Positions 33,913-41,950 of a DNA stretch of 64,000 nucleotides are shown in pieces. The notes under the pieces are model-generated. The model did no database searches, was not told where the DNA came from, and worked only from the letters and a program-made list of their open reading frames with translations. The position numbers and the translations under genes are program-made. How positions within the stretch are numbered: the first letter of the stretch is position 1; each line of letters begins with the position of its first letter. The stretch lies in the NCBI RefSeq assembly GCF_005233835.1, contig NZ_SZQA01000018.1:94790-158789 (forward strand). The letters run 5' to 3'. The DNA comes from Herbidospora galbida. GTDB lineage: Bacteria > Actinomycetota > Actinomycetes > Streptosporangiales > Streptosporangiaceae.

Positions 33913-34884
33913 ATGGATTCCGCTCCTCGGCCCCGCCCCGTGGGCACCCCTCCGCGCGCCCTCGTCATGGCCGCCGCGACCGCCCTCGTCGGCGCCACGG
34001 CCGCCGCTCTGGTGCTGCTCCCCGCCGAGCCGCTGCCCGAATGGGCCGCGCCGGTCACCCCGCCCGTGGCCGCCGCCCCCGCCGTCGCGGTGGCCCCCAA
34101 GCCCGAACAGACCGTCCCCTATGTGACGTTCGTCGACGCGATCCGCGCCGAGGGCGGGGTCTCCCGGGCGCCGGCCTACCTGGTCGGCCACGTCAACGCC
34201 ACCGGCTGCCTCCCGACGTGGAGCGGCCTGCCGGCCTCGGCGAAGCGGCCGCTGGTGTCGACCCTCCACAAGACCGGCCGCCCCGTGGGCCTGTCGTTCG
34301 GCGGCCCCCGGGGCGCCGAACTCGCCGCGACCTGCGCGGGCCCGGCCCGGCTGCTGCGCGCCTACCGGTCGGTCATGAAGGCCTACCGCCCCGGGCTGAT
34401 CGACTTCGAGGTGACCGACTCGGCCGACCCCGCCACGACCGGCCGCCGCGCGGCCGCGATCCAGCGTCTCCAGGAGGAGGCCCGCCGCGTCGGCTCCGAA
34501 CTGATGGTGACGATGACCCTGCCCGCGACCAGGGCGGGCCTGTCACTGGCCGACCGTGCGATGCTCAAGGCGACCCGCGCGGCGGGCGCCGAGATCGGCC
34601 GGGTCAACGTGCTGGTGCCCTTCAGCCCCGGCGCCCGCGACAACCTCCGTGCCCTCGCCGACGCCGCCCACGCCGCCAACCGCCAGCTGACCCGCCTGCT
34701 GGACCGCCCGGCCTGGCCCCACCTGGGCCTGACCCCGATCCTGGCCAGCCCCGACGACCTGACGGTCGCCGACGCGAAGACCCTGGTGGCCTTCCAGACC
34801 AAGAACAGCCTGGGCGAACTGTCGGTCAGGGGCGCGCCCCCGGCCGAGGCGGTCGCCCAGATCCTGACGGCCCCGCGTCAGTAG
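33913..34884 (+). CDS. Membrane-anchored GH18-chitinase-like protein
   Basis: 323-aa protein with one N-terminal transmembrane/signal segment (about 18-37), a Pro/Ala-rich linker and a TIM-barrel-like domain: YVTFVDAIRAEGG, GRPVGLSFGGPRGAEL (like the SxGG strand of GH18) and GLIDFEVTDSAD (the strand where chitinases carry DxxDxDxE). The catalytic DxE is not intact here, so it may bind carbohydrate rather than hydrolyse it. ATG at 33913 chosen over an upstream start at 33871 because it gives a conventional anchor. Divergent from the LLM gene; its end overlaps the next convergent gene by 7 bp. Confidence 0.6.
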   Translation: MDSAPRPRPVGTPPRALVMAAATALVGATAAALVLLPAEPLPEWAAPVTPPVAAAPAVAVAPKPEQTVPYVTFVDAIRAEGGVSRAPAYLVGHVNATGCLPTWSGLPASAKRPLVSTLHKTGRPVGLSFGGPRGAELAATCAGPARLLRAYRSVMKAYRPGLIDFEVTDSADPATTGRRAAAIQRLQEEARRVGSELMVTMTLPATRAGLSLADRAMLKATRAAGAEIGRVNVLVPFSPGARDNLRALADAAHAANRQLTRLLDRPAWPHLGLTPILASPDDLTVADAKTLVAFQTKNSLGELSVRGAPPAEAVAQILTAPRQ

Positions 34885-35237
34885 CCGAAGGGCACCTCGA
34901 TCGGGGTGCCCACTCTGCGGCACACCCCCTCGACCGCCGCCAGCGCCGTCGCGAGGGCCGTAGGGTCGGCCGCTTCGGCGGCCAGCACGGCGTCGTCCAT
35001 CAGCGGGGCCACGTCGCCGTTGGCCGCCTGGACGGCCCGGTCCATGTGGCGCAGCGCCGCACGGAGCTCGCCCTTCGTGACCCGGGCGGTCGCGCGGAGG
35101 TCGTCGGCGGCCAGGGCGAACTCCAGGCAGGCCGCCGCGTTGACGGGGTCGCCCGTTCGGGCGCCGGGGGCCTCCCCGGCGACGGTGCCGCAGGCGGCCA
35201 GGGCCAGGGCGAGGCCCAGCAAGGCGATGCTCCTCAT
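34878..35237 (-). CDS. Small lipoprotein, unknown function
   Basis: 119-aa exported protein. Signal peptide MRSIALLGLALALAACG ends in a lipobox (LAAC, Cys 16). The mature part is helical and Ala-rich, with two further Cys (AACLEF and GVCRRV) that may form a disulfide. AGAGGAG precedes the ATG at 35237; the longer frame from 35360 has no ribosome site. No family recognised. Confidence 0.7.
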   Translation of the reverse strand: MRSIALLGLALALAACGTVAGEAPGARTGDPVNAAACLEFALAADDLRATARVTKGELRAALRHMDRAVQAANGDVAPLMDDAVLAAEAADPTALATALAAVEGVCRRVGTPIEVPFGY

Positions 35238-35394
35238 GAGGCTCCTCTGGGTTTCCTCTCCCAGAGTTGCCCCAGGCGCCCGGCGAACCTCCGTTACCGA
35301 CCGGATTGGTTGGCGCACCAGGCGCACACGCCGAACGGGCCAGTCCGGCTGCGCGGCCATCCACCCCTGAACGGCGATATAGAATAGGCGTTCG

Positions 35395-35429
35395 AGAGCC
35401 CGGCCGTAGGGGAAGACGCGCCGGGCTCT
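35395..35429. terminator. Hairpin between two lipoprotein genes
   Basis: AGAGCCCGGC (35395-35404) pairs with GCCGGGCTCT (35420-35429), after the minus-strand gene ending at 35443. Confidence 0.6.
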
Positions 35430-35442
35430 CTTCGTGCCCGGG

Positions 35443-36030
35443 TCAGGCCGGGGTCCAGGTGCCGCACCCCTGGCTCTTGAAGCCCTCTCCGGTCCGGACG
35501 GTCACCCGGACCTCCTTCGGGGCGTCTCTCACGAGGTCACTGTCGATGATGTCGCCGTTCTCCGTCGACCGCTCCCAGTGGCAGTCCCCGGCCCGGCCGC
35601 CCGTCGTCTGGTAGGTGCCGGCCATGATGTCCTCGCCGACCGTGTAGACGCCGTCGTCGAACCCGAGTTCCACCGAGGGCTGCGCCTCCCGTTCGACTCG
35701 CTCCTTCGACCGGGCTTCCCTTAGGCCGTCGAGGAACATCGGGCACAGATGCTCGATCGCGGCAGCGAGCCTCTCGTCGCCCGCCTTGCCGTTGTGGATG
35801 ATCCAGTCGGCCGTCGGCGGCTTCCCGCAGAGCGCACGTCCCTCTTCGAGCACGGCCGCGCTGTATTCGGTGACGCCGTCGCGGTTCGTGACGCCGTACG
35901 CGGCCTCCAGGTATGCCCTCTCGCCGCCGGTCAACGTGGTCGGGTCCAGGGGGCCGACCGGGGCCGCGACCTCCGATCCGCCACAGCCGACGGCCAGGGC
36001 GAGGGCCAGCAGGGCGATGGCGTAGCGAAT
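35443..36030 (-). CDS. Lipoprotein with apparent ATT start codon
   Basis: 195-aa predicted lipoprotein. The frame encodes IRYAIALLALALAVGCGGSE, a textbook signal peptide with lipobox AVGC, and GGGGAG sits 6 bases before an ATT codon at 36028-36030. No ATG, GTG or TTG exists in frame before the signal peptide; the first standard start (TTG at 35934) would remove it. The mature part has a C-terminal domain with VGEDIMAGTYQTTGGRAGDCHWERS, resembling small secreted domains of actinobacteria. Either a rare ATT initiation or a start mutated since the adjacent element inserted. Confidence 0.6.
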   Translation of the reverse strand: MRYAIALLALALAVGCGGSEVAAPVGPLDPTTLTGGERAYLEAAYGVTNRDGVTEYSAAVLEEGRALCGKPPTADWIIHNGKAGDERLAAAIEHLCPMFLDGLREARSKERVEREAQPSVELGFDDGVYTVGEDIMAGTYQTTGGRAGDCHWERSTENGDIIDSDLVRDAPKEVRVTVRTGEGFKSQGCGTWTPA

Positions 36031-36082
36031 GTCAGTCTCCCCGTGTCGACACGATCCGACAGGCGCCGAGCGTCGTCCGCGC

Positions 36083-36511
36083 TCAGCGGCGACCTAGCTT
36101 CTGACCAGCAGCGCGGCTCACTCCTGATGCAGGTCGACCTACGGACTGCCCGTGCGCGCCATGTGCGCAAAAAGCCGAGACCATGCGCCTTCCACTGCAG
36201 TATGCGCCCCCCGGCACCAGGTGCGCGTAACGCTGAGTCGTCTGATACGAAGAGTGACCGAGCAGAGCCTGCATGTCGTACAGAGGGATGCCGCTCTGCG
36301 CCCGCCGGCTCGCCGCGGTGTGGCGGCAGTCGTGCGGAGAATAGTGCGGGACCGGCTCCTGCGGGCGATGCGGCGGCAGGTCCTTGTTCTCCGACTCGAT
36401 CCGCGTATTCAGGCGCTTGATCGCCGCGTCCCACGTGTGCCACCAGTTCGACCCCGAAAGCGTCGGCGGCTCTGTCCCCTTCGGGGTCCCGCGTGAGAGT
36501 CGACTTCGAGG
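36083..36511 (-). pseudogene. Tyrosine-recombinase (phage integrase) C-terminal remnant
   Basis: About 142 residues are open from an in-frame stop at 36512 to the stop at 36083. It retains HDCRHTAASRRAQSGIPLYDMQALLGHSSYQTTQRYAHL, i.e. the HxxRH box, LGH and the catalytic Tyr of integrases, but the N-terminal and core-binding domains are missing. The frame runs through the left 23-bp att repeat (36093-36115). It marks the left edge of a decayed integrative element and is not expected to be active. Confidence 0.85.
36093..36115. repeat. Left attachment-site repeat
   Basis: A 23-bp exact copy of 38563-38585, core CTAGCTTCTGACCAGCAG, next to the integrase remnant. Confidence 0.85.
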
Positions 36512-36568
36512 TCACCCGATGAGCAGCAACTCGCCGCGCGGCAGCCCATCCCGATCCGCGCCGTCATC

Positions 36569-36781
36569 GTGATCGCCCTGGTCGCCATCTTGCGGATCGG
36601 CGCCCTGCTCGGCTGGTTCCCCCCGGACTGGGTCCTCACCGAGGACGCCGTCCAAGACTGGATCGACCGCGCCCTGGCCGTCTTCGCCGCCTACTCGGCC
36701 TGGCGGGCCGTCACCCCGGTCGCAGCGCCCCGATACAACGCCGGCCGCGAGCTGGTGCCCGGGGACTACCAGCCGAAGTAG
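36569..36781 (+). CDS. Small holin-like membrane protein in the remnant element
   Basis: About 70 aa. It begins (M)IALVAILRIGALLGWFPPDWVLTEDAVQDWIDRALAVFAAYSAW and ends GRELVPGDYQPK. A hydrophobic helix, a short Trp/Asp segment and a second helix resemble small phage holin-like proteins. The GTG at 36569 is only one of several possible starts. Position inside the element supports a phage origin; the function is unproven. Confidence 0.45.
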   Translation: MIALVAILRIGALLGWFPPDWVLTEDAVQDWIDRALAVFAAYSAWRAVTPVAAPRYNAGRELVPGDYQPK

Positions 36782-36832
36782 TCCGGCCGCGCCTGCACGC
36801 GGCGGTTGCCCTCTCCCCGTGGGCAAAGCGAC

Positions 36833-36867
36833 CGCCCCACCTCTGGTCTCCGGACCGAGGTGGGGCG
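36833..36867 (+). terminator. Terminator after the holin-like gene
   Basis: CGCCCCACCTC (36833-36843) pairs with GAGGTGGGGCG (36857-36867). Confidence 0.65.
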
Positions 36868-36920
36868 CTTCGTGCGTTGCGGTGGGAAGGTCGGGTCGGT
36901 TACTTCACGGTGCCGACGGG

Positions 36921-37193
36921 TCAGGCAGGTCCCCCGCCGGCTCCACCGAGGACACCCGCCAATCCCCCGAGAGTGTCGATGGACGGATCTCCGATCAGGC
37001 TGCTGATCGACGAATGTGTTCCCGCGCCGCCCAGAAGGCCACCGAGCAGGTCACTGACCGGATCCGGGCCACGCGATCCGCCCGAAGGACCCGAAGGCAT
37101 GTGCCCAGACGCGGCCGAGACGGACCCGGCCAGGGCCATGGACAGGGCCATGGACAGGGCCAAGGTGGCCAGTGCGGTCGCGATGATGCGCAT
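36921..37193 (-). CDS. Small secreted Gly-rich protein
   Basis: 90 aa. Signal peptide MRIIATALATLALSMALSMA with an AxA-type site (VSAAS); mature part is Gly/Ser/Pro-rich (DLLGGLLGGAGTHSSISSLIG, then LGGLAGVLGGAGGG). GAGAGGAT precedes the ATG at 37193. It resembles small hydrophobic surface proteins of actinomycetes in composition, but has no chaplin Cys pair. Family not recognised. Confidence 0.6.
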   Translation of the reverse strand: MRIIATALATLALSMALSMALAGSVSAASGHMPSGPSGGSRGPDPVSDLLGGLLGGAGTHSSISSLIGDPSIDTLGGLAGVLGGAGGGPA

Positions 37194-37409
37194 CGGAGAT
37201 CCTCTCGTCAGGGAGTGCGATCGACAGAGTGGGGTGCCGCGCTGAGCACCGCCTGCGGACGCCCCGGTCCATCGCTGAATCTTCAGCGTTCCTTGGTGCG
37301 GTTCTCGTACTCGCGGCAGAGCCCTGCGTCGTGCCGGAATGGCGGGGAGGCCCGGAAACACTGACTACGTTAAGTTAAGAGTGGTTACTCTATGAATGGA
37401 TGATTGGAC

Positions 37410-37760
37410 ATGATCAAAACCGCTCTCGCCACTGTCATCGTTGCTGCCGGACTGGGCCTGGCCGCACCGGCACCCGCCTCTGCCGCCCAAACGGACCACT
37501 GCTATCCCGGCTACATCTGTTTCTACCCCCAAGCCAACTTCCAGGGGGAGATGACCTCCCACTACAACCCCTGGTGGTTCGGCTGCGGGGACATCCCCGG
37601 CGGCGGCACCGCGCGGTCGGTCGTCAACAACGACGACCAGACCTGGACCCTGTACGCCGGATCCAGTGTCGGCCCCAGAATGTGCAACGGCCGCCAGGTC
37701 AAGATCGGGCCCGGAACCAGCAACGCTGACCTCGGATTCGACGCCATAGCCTGGAACTGA
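37410..37760 (+). CDS. Secreted peptidase-inhibitor I36-like protein
   Basis: 116 aa. Signal peptide (MIKTALATVIVAAGLGLAAP, cleavage near ASA-A) then a compact domain: HCYPGYICFYPQANFQGEM, WWFGCGDIPGG, ARSVVNNDDQTWTLYAG and MCNGRQVKIGPGT. The CxYxxxxFxG opening and four Cys match the I36/beta-gamma-crystallin-like inhibitor family of actinobacteria. ATG at 37410 preferred over a TTG two codons upstream. A strong terminator follows at 37901. Lies within the remnant element. Confidence 0.78.
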   Translation: MIKTALATVIVAAGLGLAAPAPASAAQTDHCYPGYICFYPQANFQGEMTSHYNPWWFGCGDIPGGGTARSVVNNDDQTWTLYAGSSVGPRMCNGRQVKIGPGTSNADLGFDAIAWN

Positions 37761-37900
37761 CCGCGTGTCCGGCCCCGGGCCGTGACCGCTCGCGCGGGGA
37801 CTCTCGGACAGCGGAACTCCTCTTCCGGACCGCCTCGCAGATCGGGCGACTGCGGAACCTGGAGCGCGCTCCGGCGTACGGTGAGGGTCTCGCCTGGAAG

Positions 37901-37941
37901 CGAAAGACGCCCGCCTCTCTCACGGGGGGCGGGCGTTTTCG
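37901..37941 (+). terminator. Rho-independent terminator with T-run
   Basis: CGAAAGACGCCCGCC pairs with GGCGGGCGTTTTCG around TCTCTCACGGGG, with the TTTT at 37936-37939. Could serve either strand. Confidence 0.75.
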
Positions 37942-37963
37942 CATGTTCGGCCTACCTTTTCAA

Positions 37964-38173
37964 CTACTCCGCATCCGGGGGCTGGCGTCGGCGTCGCCTG
38001 ACCTCGATACCCCACCGAGTCCGTAGTCTGTCGATCACAACCTCGTAACCGAGTGCGCCGACCACTACGAACGTGACTGCGACCGATAGTCCGGTGTCGA
38101 CGGCAGTCTCAAGTCCGCCTGCCAGGAGCAGGATGAGCACGGGCGCCCAGGTGCGTACCTGGGAGGCCGGCAT
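37964..38173 (-). CDS. Possible small two-helix membrane protein
   Basis: 69 aa beginning MPASQVRTWAPVLILLLAGG, with a second hydrophobic stretch (LSVAVTFVVVGALGYEVVI) and a very basic tail. No clear ribosome site; the frame stays open upstream to 38473. Holin-like in layout. Low certainty. Confidence 0.3.
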   Translation of the reverse strand: MPASQVRTWAPVLILLLAGGLETAVDTGLSVAVTFVVVGALGYEVVIDRLRTRWGIEVRRRRRQPPDAE

Positions 38174-38562
38174 CCAGCAGGCACCCGCCACGTGAACACC
38201 CCGCCCGCCGGCGACTCCGGCGTCACCCCCTTGCGCCACGGCCGCACCAGCCGCCAGATGCTGCGCGGCTTGCAGACCAGCACCGGAAGGTCCGGCTGAT
38301 CGTGTTCTTCGTCGTCCTGGCCGTCCTCGCGGTTGTCGTTCCGCCGGAGTGATCCTGGCTCCGCGGAAGGCCGGGTCGTAACGCAGGCGCGCCGAGGCAC
38401 CTGGGTCGTCGACCACCGTGAGTGACCGACCCGGAGTCATGATCTTGGATTGATGCGGCGAGATCGTGCGCACTCCATGCGCAAAGATCTTGGCGGTTGA
38501 TGGAGCGACCTGGAGTTTTGCGGAACAATCGCGAGTTGCAAAACCCCGGGTCAGCCGCGCGG
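38174..38562. other. Gene-poor right part of the remnant element
   Basis: No recognisable gene. A + frame ends in IVFFVVLAVLAVVVPPE, a lone hydrophobic stub that may be a phage membrane-protein fragment. Near the right end GTTTTGC (38515-38521) and GCAAAAC (38538-38544) form an inverted repeat that may be a recombinase arm site or the methyltransferase gene's terminator. Confidence 0.4.
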
Positions 38563-38585
38563 CCTAGCTTCTGACCAGCAGCGCG
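38563..38585. repeat. Right attachment-site repeat (gene 3' end)
   Basis: Identical to 36093-36115; includes the TAG stop (38564-38566, minus strand) and last seven codons of the methyltransferase gene. Confidence 0.85.
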
Positions 38586-39796
38586 ACGCATTCGACGTGG
38601 TGCGTCATCGGATATTGGTCGAAAGCCCGGATGTCCGACAGTTCGTACCCGAGCTCCCCGAACCACTTCACGTCACGGGCCAGGGTCGCCGGGTCGCACG
38701 AGACGTACACGATCCGGGAGGCGCGCAGGCCCGCCACGCGGTCGACGACCTCGCGGCCGAGCCCCGCCCTCGGCGGGTCGGTCACGACCAGGTCGGCGCG
38801 TTCGATCTCCAGCCGGTCGAGGGCCTCCTCCACCCGTCCGCGTTCGAAGGAGACCTGGGCGACGCCGCGCAGGTTCCACCGGGCGTCCTGGACGGCCTGG
38901 GCCTCGCTCTCGATGCCCAGCACGGCGCCCGAGGGGCCGACCGCCTCGGCGAGGCCGGCGGCGAACAGGCCGGCGCCGCAGTAGAGGTCGAGGGCCCACT
39001 CCCCCGGCTTGGGCTGGGCGAAGTCGAGGACGGCGTCGAGCAGGGTCGCGGCGGCGCCGGGGTGGACCTGCCAGAAGCCGCTGGCCGAGACGCGGAAGTC
39101 GCGGTCGCCCACCCGTTCGGTCAGGGTTCCCTGGCCCTGCAGCACGCGGGTGCCGCGCCGGCCCTCGTCGAGCATCACGCTGGCCTCGATGTCGGGGATG
39201 CGCACGTCGCGGTGGGGCTTGGGGGTCACCACGACCGCGTGGTCTCCGCCGGTCGAGGCGATGAACTCGACCGAGGAGGCGCCGCGCCAGCCCTCGGTGG
39301 CGACGCGCAGTTCCTCGATCGCGGGGTCGGCGATCAGGCAGTCGGTCACCGGCTCCACGTCGTGGGAGCGGTGGCGGCGCAGGCCCAGCAGGCCGTCGCG
39401 GCCGGTCGCGTACTGGACGCGGGTGCGCCAGCCGAGGCCGTCGGGCGCGCCGGGCACCTCCTCGACCGTGATCTTGCGGTCGATGCCCGCGAGGCGGGAC
39501 AGCTGTTCGGCCACCACGTCGGCCTTCAGGCGCCGCTGCGCCTCCAGGGAGGCGTGCTGCCAGTCGCAGCCGCCGCACTTGCCCGGCCCGCTGAAGGGGC
39601 AGGGCGGGGTCACCCGGTCGGGCGAGGCCTCCAGGATCTCCACCGCGTCGGCGCGCAGGAACCGGGCCGTCTCCTCGGTGATCCGGGCCCGGACGCGCTC
39701 TCCGGGAAGCGCGTGCCTGACGAACACCACCCGCCCGTCGTGCCGGGCGACGCACCATCCGCCATTGGCCACCTGGCCCACCGTCAGTTCAAGCAT
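38564..39796 (-). CDS. Class I SAM-dependent RNA (uracil-C5) methyltransferase, TrmA/RlmCD family
   Basis: 410 aa. N-terminal TRAM-like domain (ELTVGQVANGGWCVARHDGRVVFVRHALPGE), Fe-S cysteines C66, C74 and C77 in CPFSGPGKCGGC, SAM-binding WALDLYCGAGLFA, DPPRAGLG and the nucleophile in YVSCDPATLARD. Methylates uridine in 23S rRNA or tRNA; which one is not decidable. ATG at 39796, 7 bp after the permease stop, so cotranscribed with it. Ortholog position matches Rv2689c. Its last 22 bases are an integration site. Confidence 0.9.
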   Translation of the reverse strand: MLELTVGQVANGGWCVARHDGRVVFVRHALPGERVRARITEETARFLRADAVEILEASPDRVTPPCPFSGPGKCGGCDWQHASLEAQRRLKADVVAEQLSRLAGIDRKITVEEVPGAPDGLGWRTRVQYATGRDGLLGLRRHRSHDVEPVTDCLIADPAIEELRVATEGWRGASSVEFIASTGGDHAVVVTPKPHRDVRIPDIEASVMLDEGRRGTRVLQGQGTLTERVGDRDFRVSASGFWQVHPGAAATLLDAVLDFAQPKPGEWALDLYCGAGLFAAGLAEAVGPSGAVLGIESEAQAVQDARWNLRGVAQVSFERGRVEEALDRLEIERADLVVTDPPRAGLGREVVDRVAGLRASRIVYVSCDPATLARDVKWFGELGYELSDIRAFDQYPMTHHVECVALLVRS

Positions 39797-39803
39797 CCCC
39801 CCA

Positions 39804-41852
39804 TCATGCCTTGGACTGGCCGTCGGACCGACCGGACGAAGATCCATAGGGCCGGCGCACGGACCCCGGGGCGGCCGGTTCGACCCGGCCGATGACCCGG
39901 TCGGCCGAGTGGAGCTGCCAGGGCACGCTGGTGACCATGACCCCGGGCTTGAACAGCAGCTTGGCCTTGAGCCGCAGCGCGCTCTGGTTGTGCAGCAGGT
40001 GCTCCCACCAGCGGCCGACGACGTATTCGGGGATGTAGACGGTCACCACGTCGCGCGGGGAGCGGCGGCGCAGCGACTTGACGTACTCGAGGATGGGCCG
40101 GGTGATCTCGCGGTAGGGCGAGTCGAGGATCTTCAGCGTCACCGGGATGCCGCGCCGGTCCCACTCCTCCTGGAGACGCTGCGACTCGGCCGGATCGACG
40201 CCGACCGAGACGGCCTCCAGCGTCGAGGGCCGGGTGGCGCGGGCGTACGCCAGCGCCCGCAGCGTCGGCTTGTGGATCTTGGAGACCAGCACGATCGCGT
40301 GGTTGCGGGCCGGGAGCATCGAGGCGTCGACGTCGTCCTCCGGCGCCGACAGCTCGGTCGCGACCGCGTCGTAGTGGTGCCGGATGCCCTTCATCATCAG
40401 GAACAGCACCGGCATGGCGATGCAGACGATGTAGGCGCCGTGGGTGAACTTCGTGATCAATACGACCACGAGCACGATCCCGGTCATCACGCCGCCGAAC
40501 CCGTTGATCACCCGGGCCCGCATCATCTGGAACCGGACCTTGGCGTCGGTCTCGGTGCGCAGCATCCGGGTCCAGTGGCGGACCATGCCCGTCTGGCTGA
40601 GCGTGAACGACACGAACACGCCCACGATGTAGAGGTTCAGCAGCTTGCTGACGTCGGCGTCGAACGCCCAGATCAGCAGGCCCGCCCCGGCGGCCAGGAT
40701 GATGATGCCGTTGCTGAAGGCCAGCCGGTCGCCCCGGGTGTGGAGCTGGCGGGGCAGGTAGCGGTCCTGCGCCAGGATCGAGCCCAGCACCGGGAAGCCG
40801 TTGAACGCCGTGTTGGCGGCCAGGAACAGGATCAGCGCCGTGACGGCCGAGACCAGGATGAACAGGATCGTTCCCGGCCCGAAGACGGCCGAGGCGACCT
40901 GCGAGATGATCGGCTCCTGGTAGTAGTTCGAGCCGACCGCCGTGCCGTCGGGCCGCAGCAGGCCCTCAGCGACGTGAGCCGGTTCGGCGACCGTGACGCC
41001 CGCCTTCAGGCCCAGGAAGATGATGCCGCTGAACATGCTGACGGCGACCGTGCCCATCAGCAGCAGCGTGGTCGCCGCGTTGCGGCTCTTGGGCTTGCGG
41101 AAGGCCGGCACGCCGTTGCTGATCGCCTCGACCCCGGTCAGCGCCGCGCAGCCCGACGCGAAGGCCCGCAGCACCAGGAACGCCAGGGCGAACCCGGCCA
41201 GGTCCATCTCCTCGGGCACCACGTCGAACCCGGCCGTCGGGGCGCGCAGCTGGTCGCCCAGGACGACCAGCCGGAACAGCCCCCACAGGATCATCCCGAC
41301 CACGGAGGCCATGAAGAGATAGGTGGGGACCGCGAAGGCGATGCCCGACTCGCGGATGCCCCGCAGGTTCATCAGCGTCAGGACCACCACGATGACGATC
41401 GCCACGAGCGGCTTGTGGGTGGCCACGAACGGGATGGTGGCGCCGACGTAGTCGACGCCGTTGGCGACCGACACGGCCACCGTGAGCACGTAGTCGACCA
41501 GCAGCGCGCTGGCCACCGTGAGCCCGGCGTTGGGCCCGAGGTTGACCGTGGCCACCTCGTAGTCGCCGCCGCCCGACGGGTAGGCGTGCACGTTCTGCCG
41601 GTACGACGCCACCACCGTCAGCATGATCACGACGACGCCCACGGCGACCCACGGGCTGAAGTTGTAGGCGGCGACACCGGCGATCGACAGGATGACGAGG
41701 ATCTCCTGCGGCGCGTAGGCCACGGAGGAGAGCGCGTCGCTGGCGAAGACCGGCAGGGCGACGCGCTTGGGCAGGAGCTGCCCGTGCAGCTCGGTGCTGC
41801 GCAAGGCGCGCCCGACGACGAGGCGCTTGACGAGATCCGTCACCTTTGGCAC
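39804..41852 (-). CDS. APC-superfamily permease, probable potassium importer (KimA-like)
   Basis: 682 aa. Twelve predicted helices (about 45-480) with YPSGGGDYEVA and FASDALSSVAYAPQEIL typical of the KUP/KimA-like APC branch, then a cytosolic USP-like domain (about 500-660; AIVLVSKIHKPTLRALAYARAT). In this branch cytosolic domains bind c-di-AMP in some members. GTG at 41852 gives PKVTDLVKRLVVG. Divergent from ceoBC (99 bp), which encode Trk-type gating subunits, supporting K+ transport. Order matches Rv2690c. Confidence 0.82.
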   Translation of the reverse strand: MPKVTDLVKRLVVGRALRSTELHGQLLPKRVALPVFASDALSSVAYAPQEILVILSIAGVAAYNFSPWVAVGVVVIMLTVVASYRQNVHAYPSGGGDYEVATVNLGPNAGLTVASALLVDYVLTVAVSVANGVDYVGATIPFVATHKPLVAIVIVVVLTLMNLRGIRESGIAFAVPTYLFMASVVGMILWGLFRLVVLGDQLRAPTAGFDVVPEEMDLAGFALAFLVLRAFASGCAALTGVEAISNGVPAFRKPKSRNAATTLLLMGTVAVSMFSGIIFLGLKAGVTVAEPAHVAEGLLRPDGTAVGSNYYQEPIISQVASAVFGPGTILFILVSAVTALILFLAANTAFNGFPVLGSILAQDRYLPRQLHTRGDRLAFSNGIIILAAGAGLLIWAFDADVSKLLNLYIVGVFVSFTLSQTGMVRHWTRMLRTETDAKVRFQMMRARVINGFGGVMTGIVLVVVLITKFTHGAYIVCIAMPVLFLMMKGIRHHYDAVATELSAPEDDVDASMLPARNHAIVLVSKIHKPTLRALAYARATRPSTLEAVSVGVDPAESQRLQEEWDRRGIPVTLKILDSPYREITRPILEYVKSLRRRSPRDVVTVYIPEYVVGRWWEHLLHNQSALRLKAKLLFKPGVMVTSVPWQLHSADRVIGRVEPAAPGSVRRPYGSSSGRSDGQSKA

Positions 41853-41950
41853 GACTGAGAAGCGTAGCCGCCCTGACCAGGGACACGGCACGCGGCGGTG
41901 CCCGTAGACGGGATACTGTCCCCATCGACGTCTCGACATCGGCGGGGAGC

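Larger units (their letters stand above)
36093..38585. mobile_element. Decayed integrative element in the 3' end of an RNA methyltransferase gene
   Basis: Bounded by 23-bp direct repeats (36093-36115 and 38563-38585). The right copy is the last 22 bases of the methyltransferase gene, so integration re-created the gene end. Inside are an integrase remnant, a small membrane protein, two small secreted proteins and gene-poor sequence. About 2.5 kb, with no intact integrase, excisionase or replication gene. Confidence 0.8.

Noticed and set aside
36093..36115. tRNA-derived att site
   Set aside because: The duplicated 23 bp is the end of a methyltransferase reading frame and has no T-loop or acceptor-stem pattern; no tRNA gene is seen in the window.
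35931..36515. 194-residue minus-strand frame over the att region
   Set aside because: It lies in a different frame from both the lipoprotein signal peptide and the integrase motifs.
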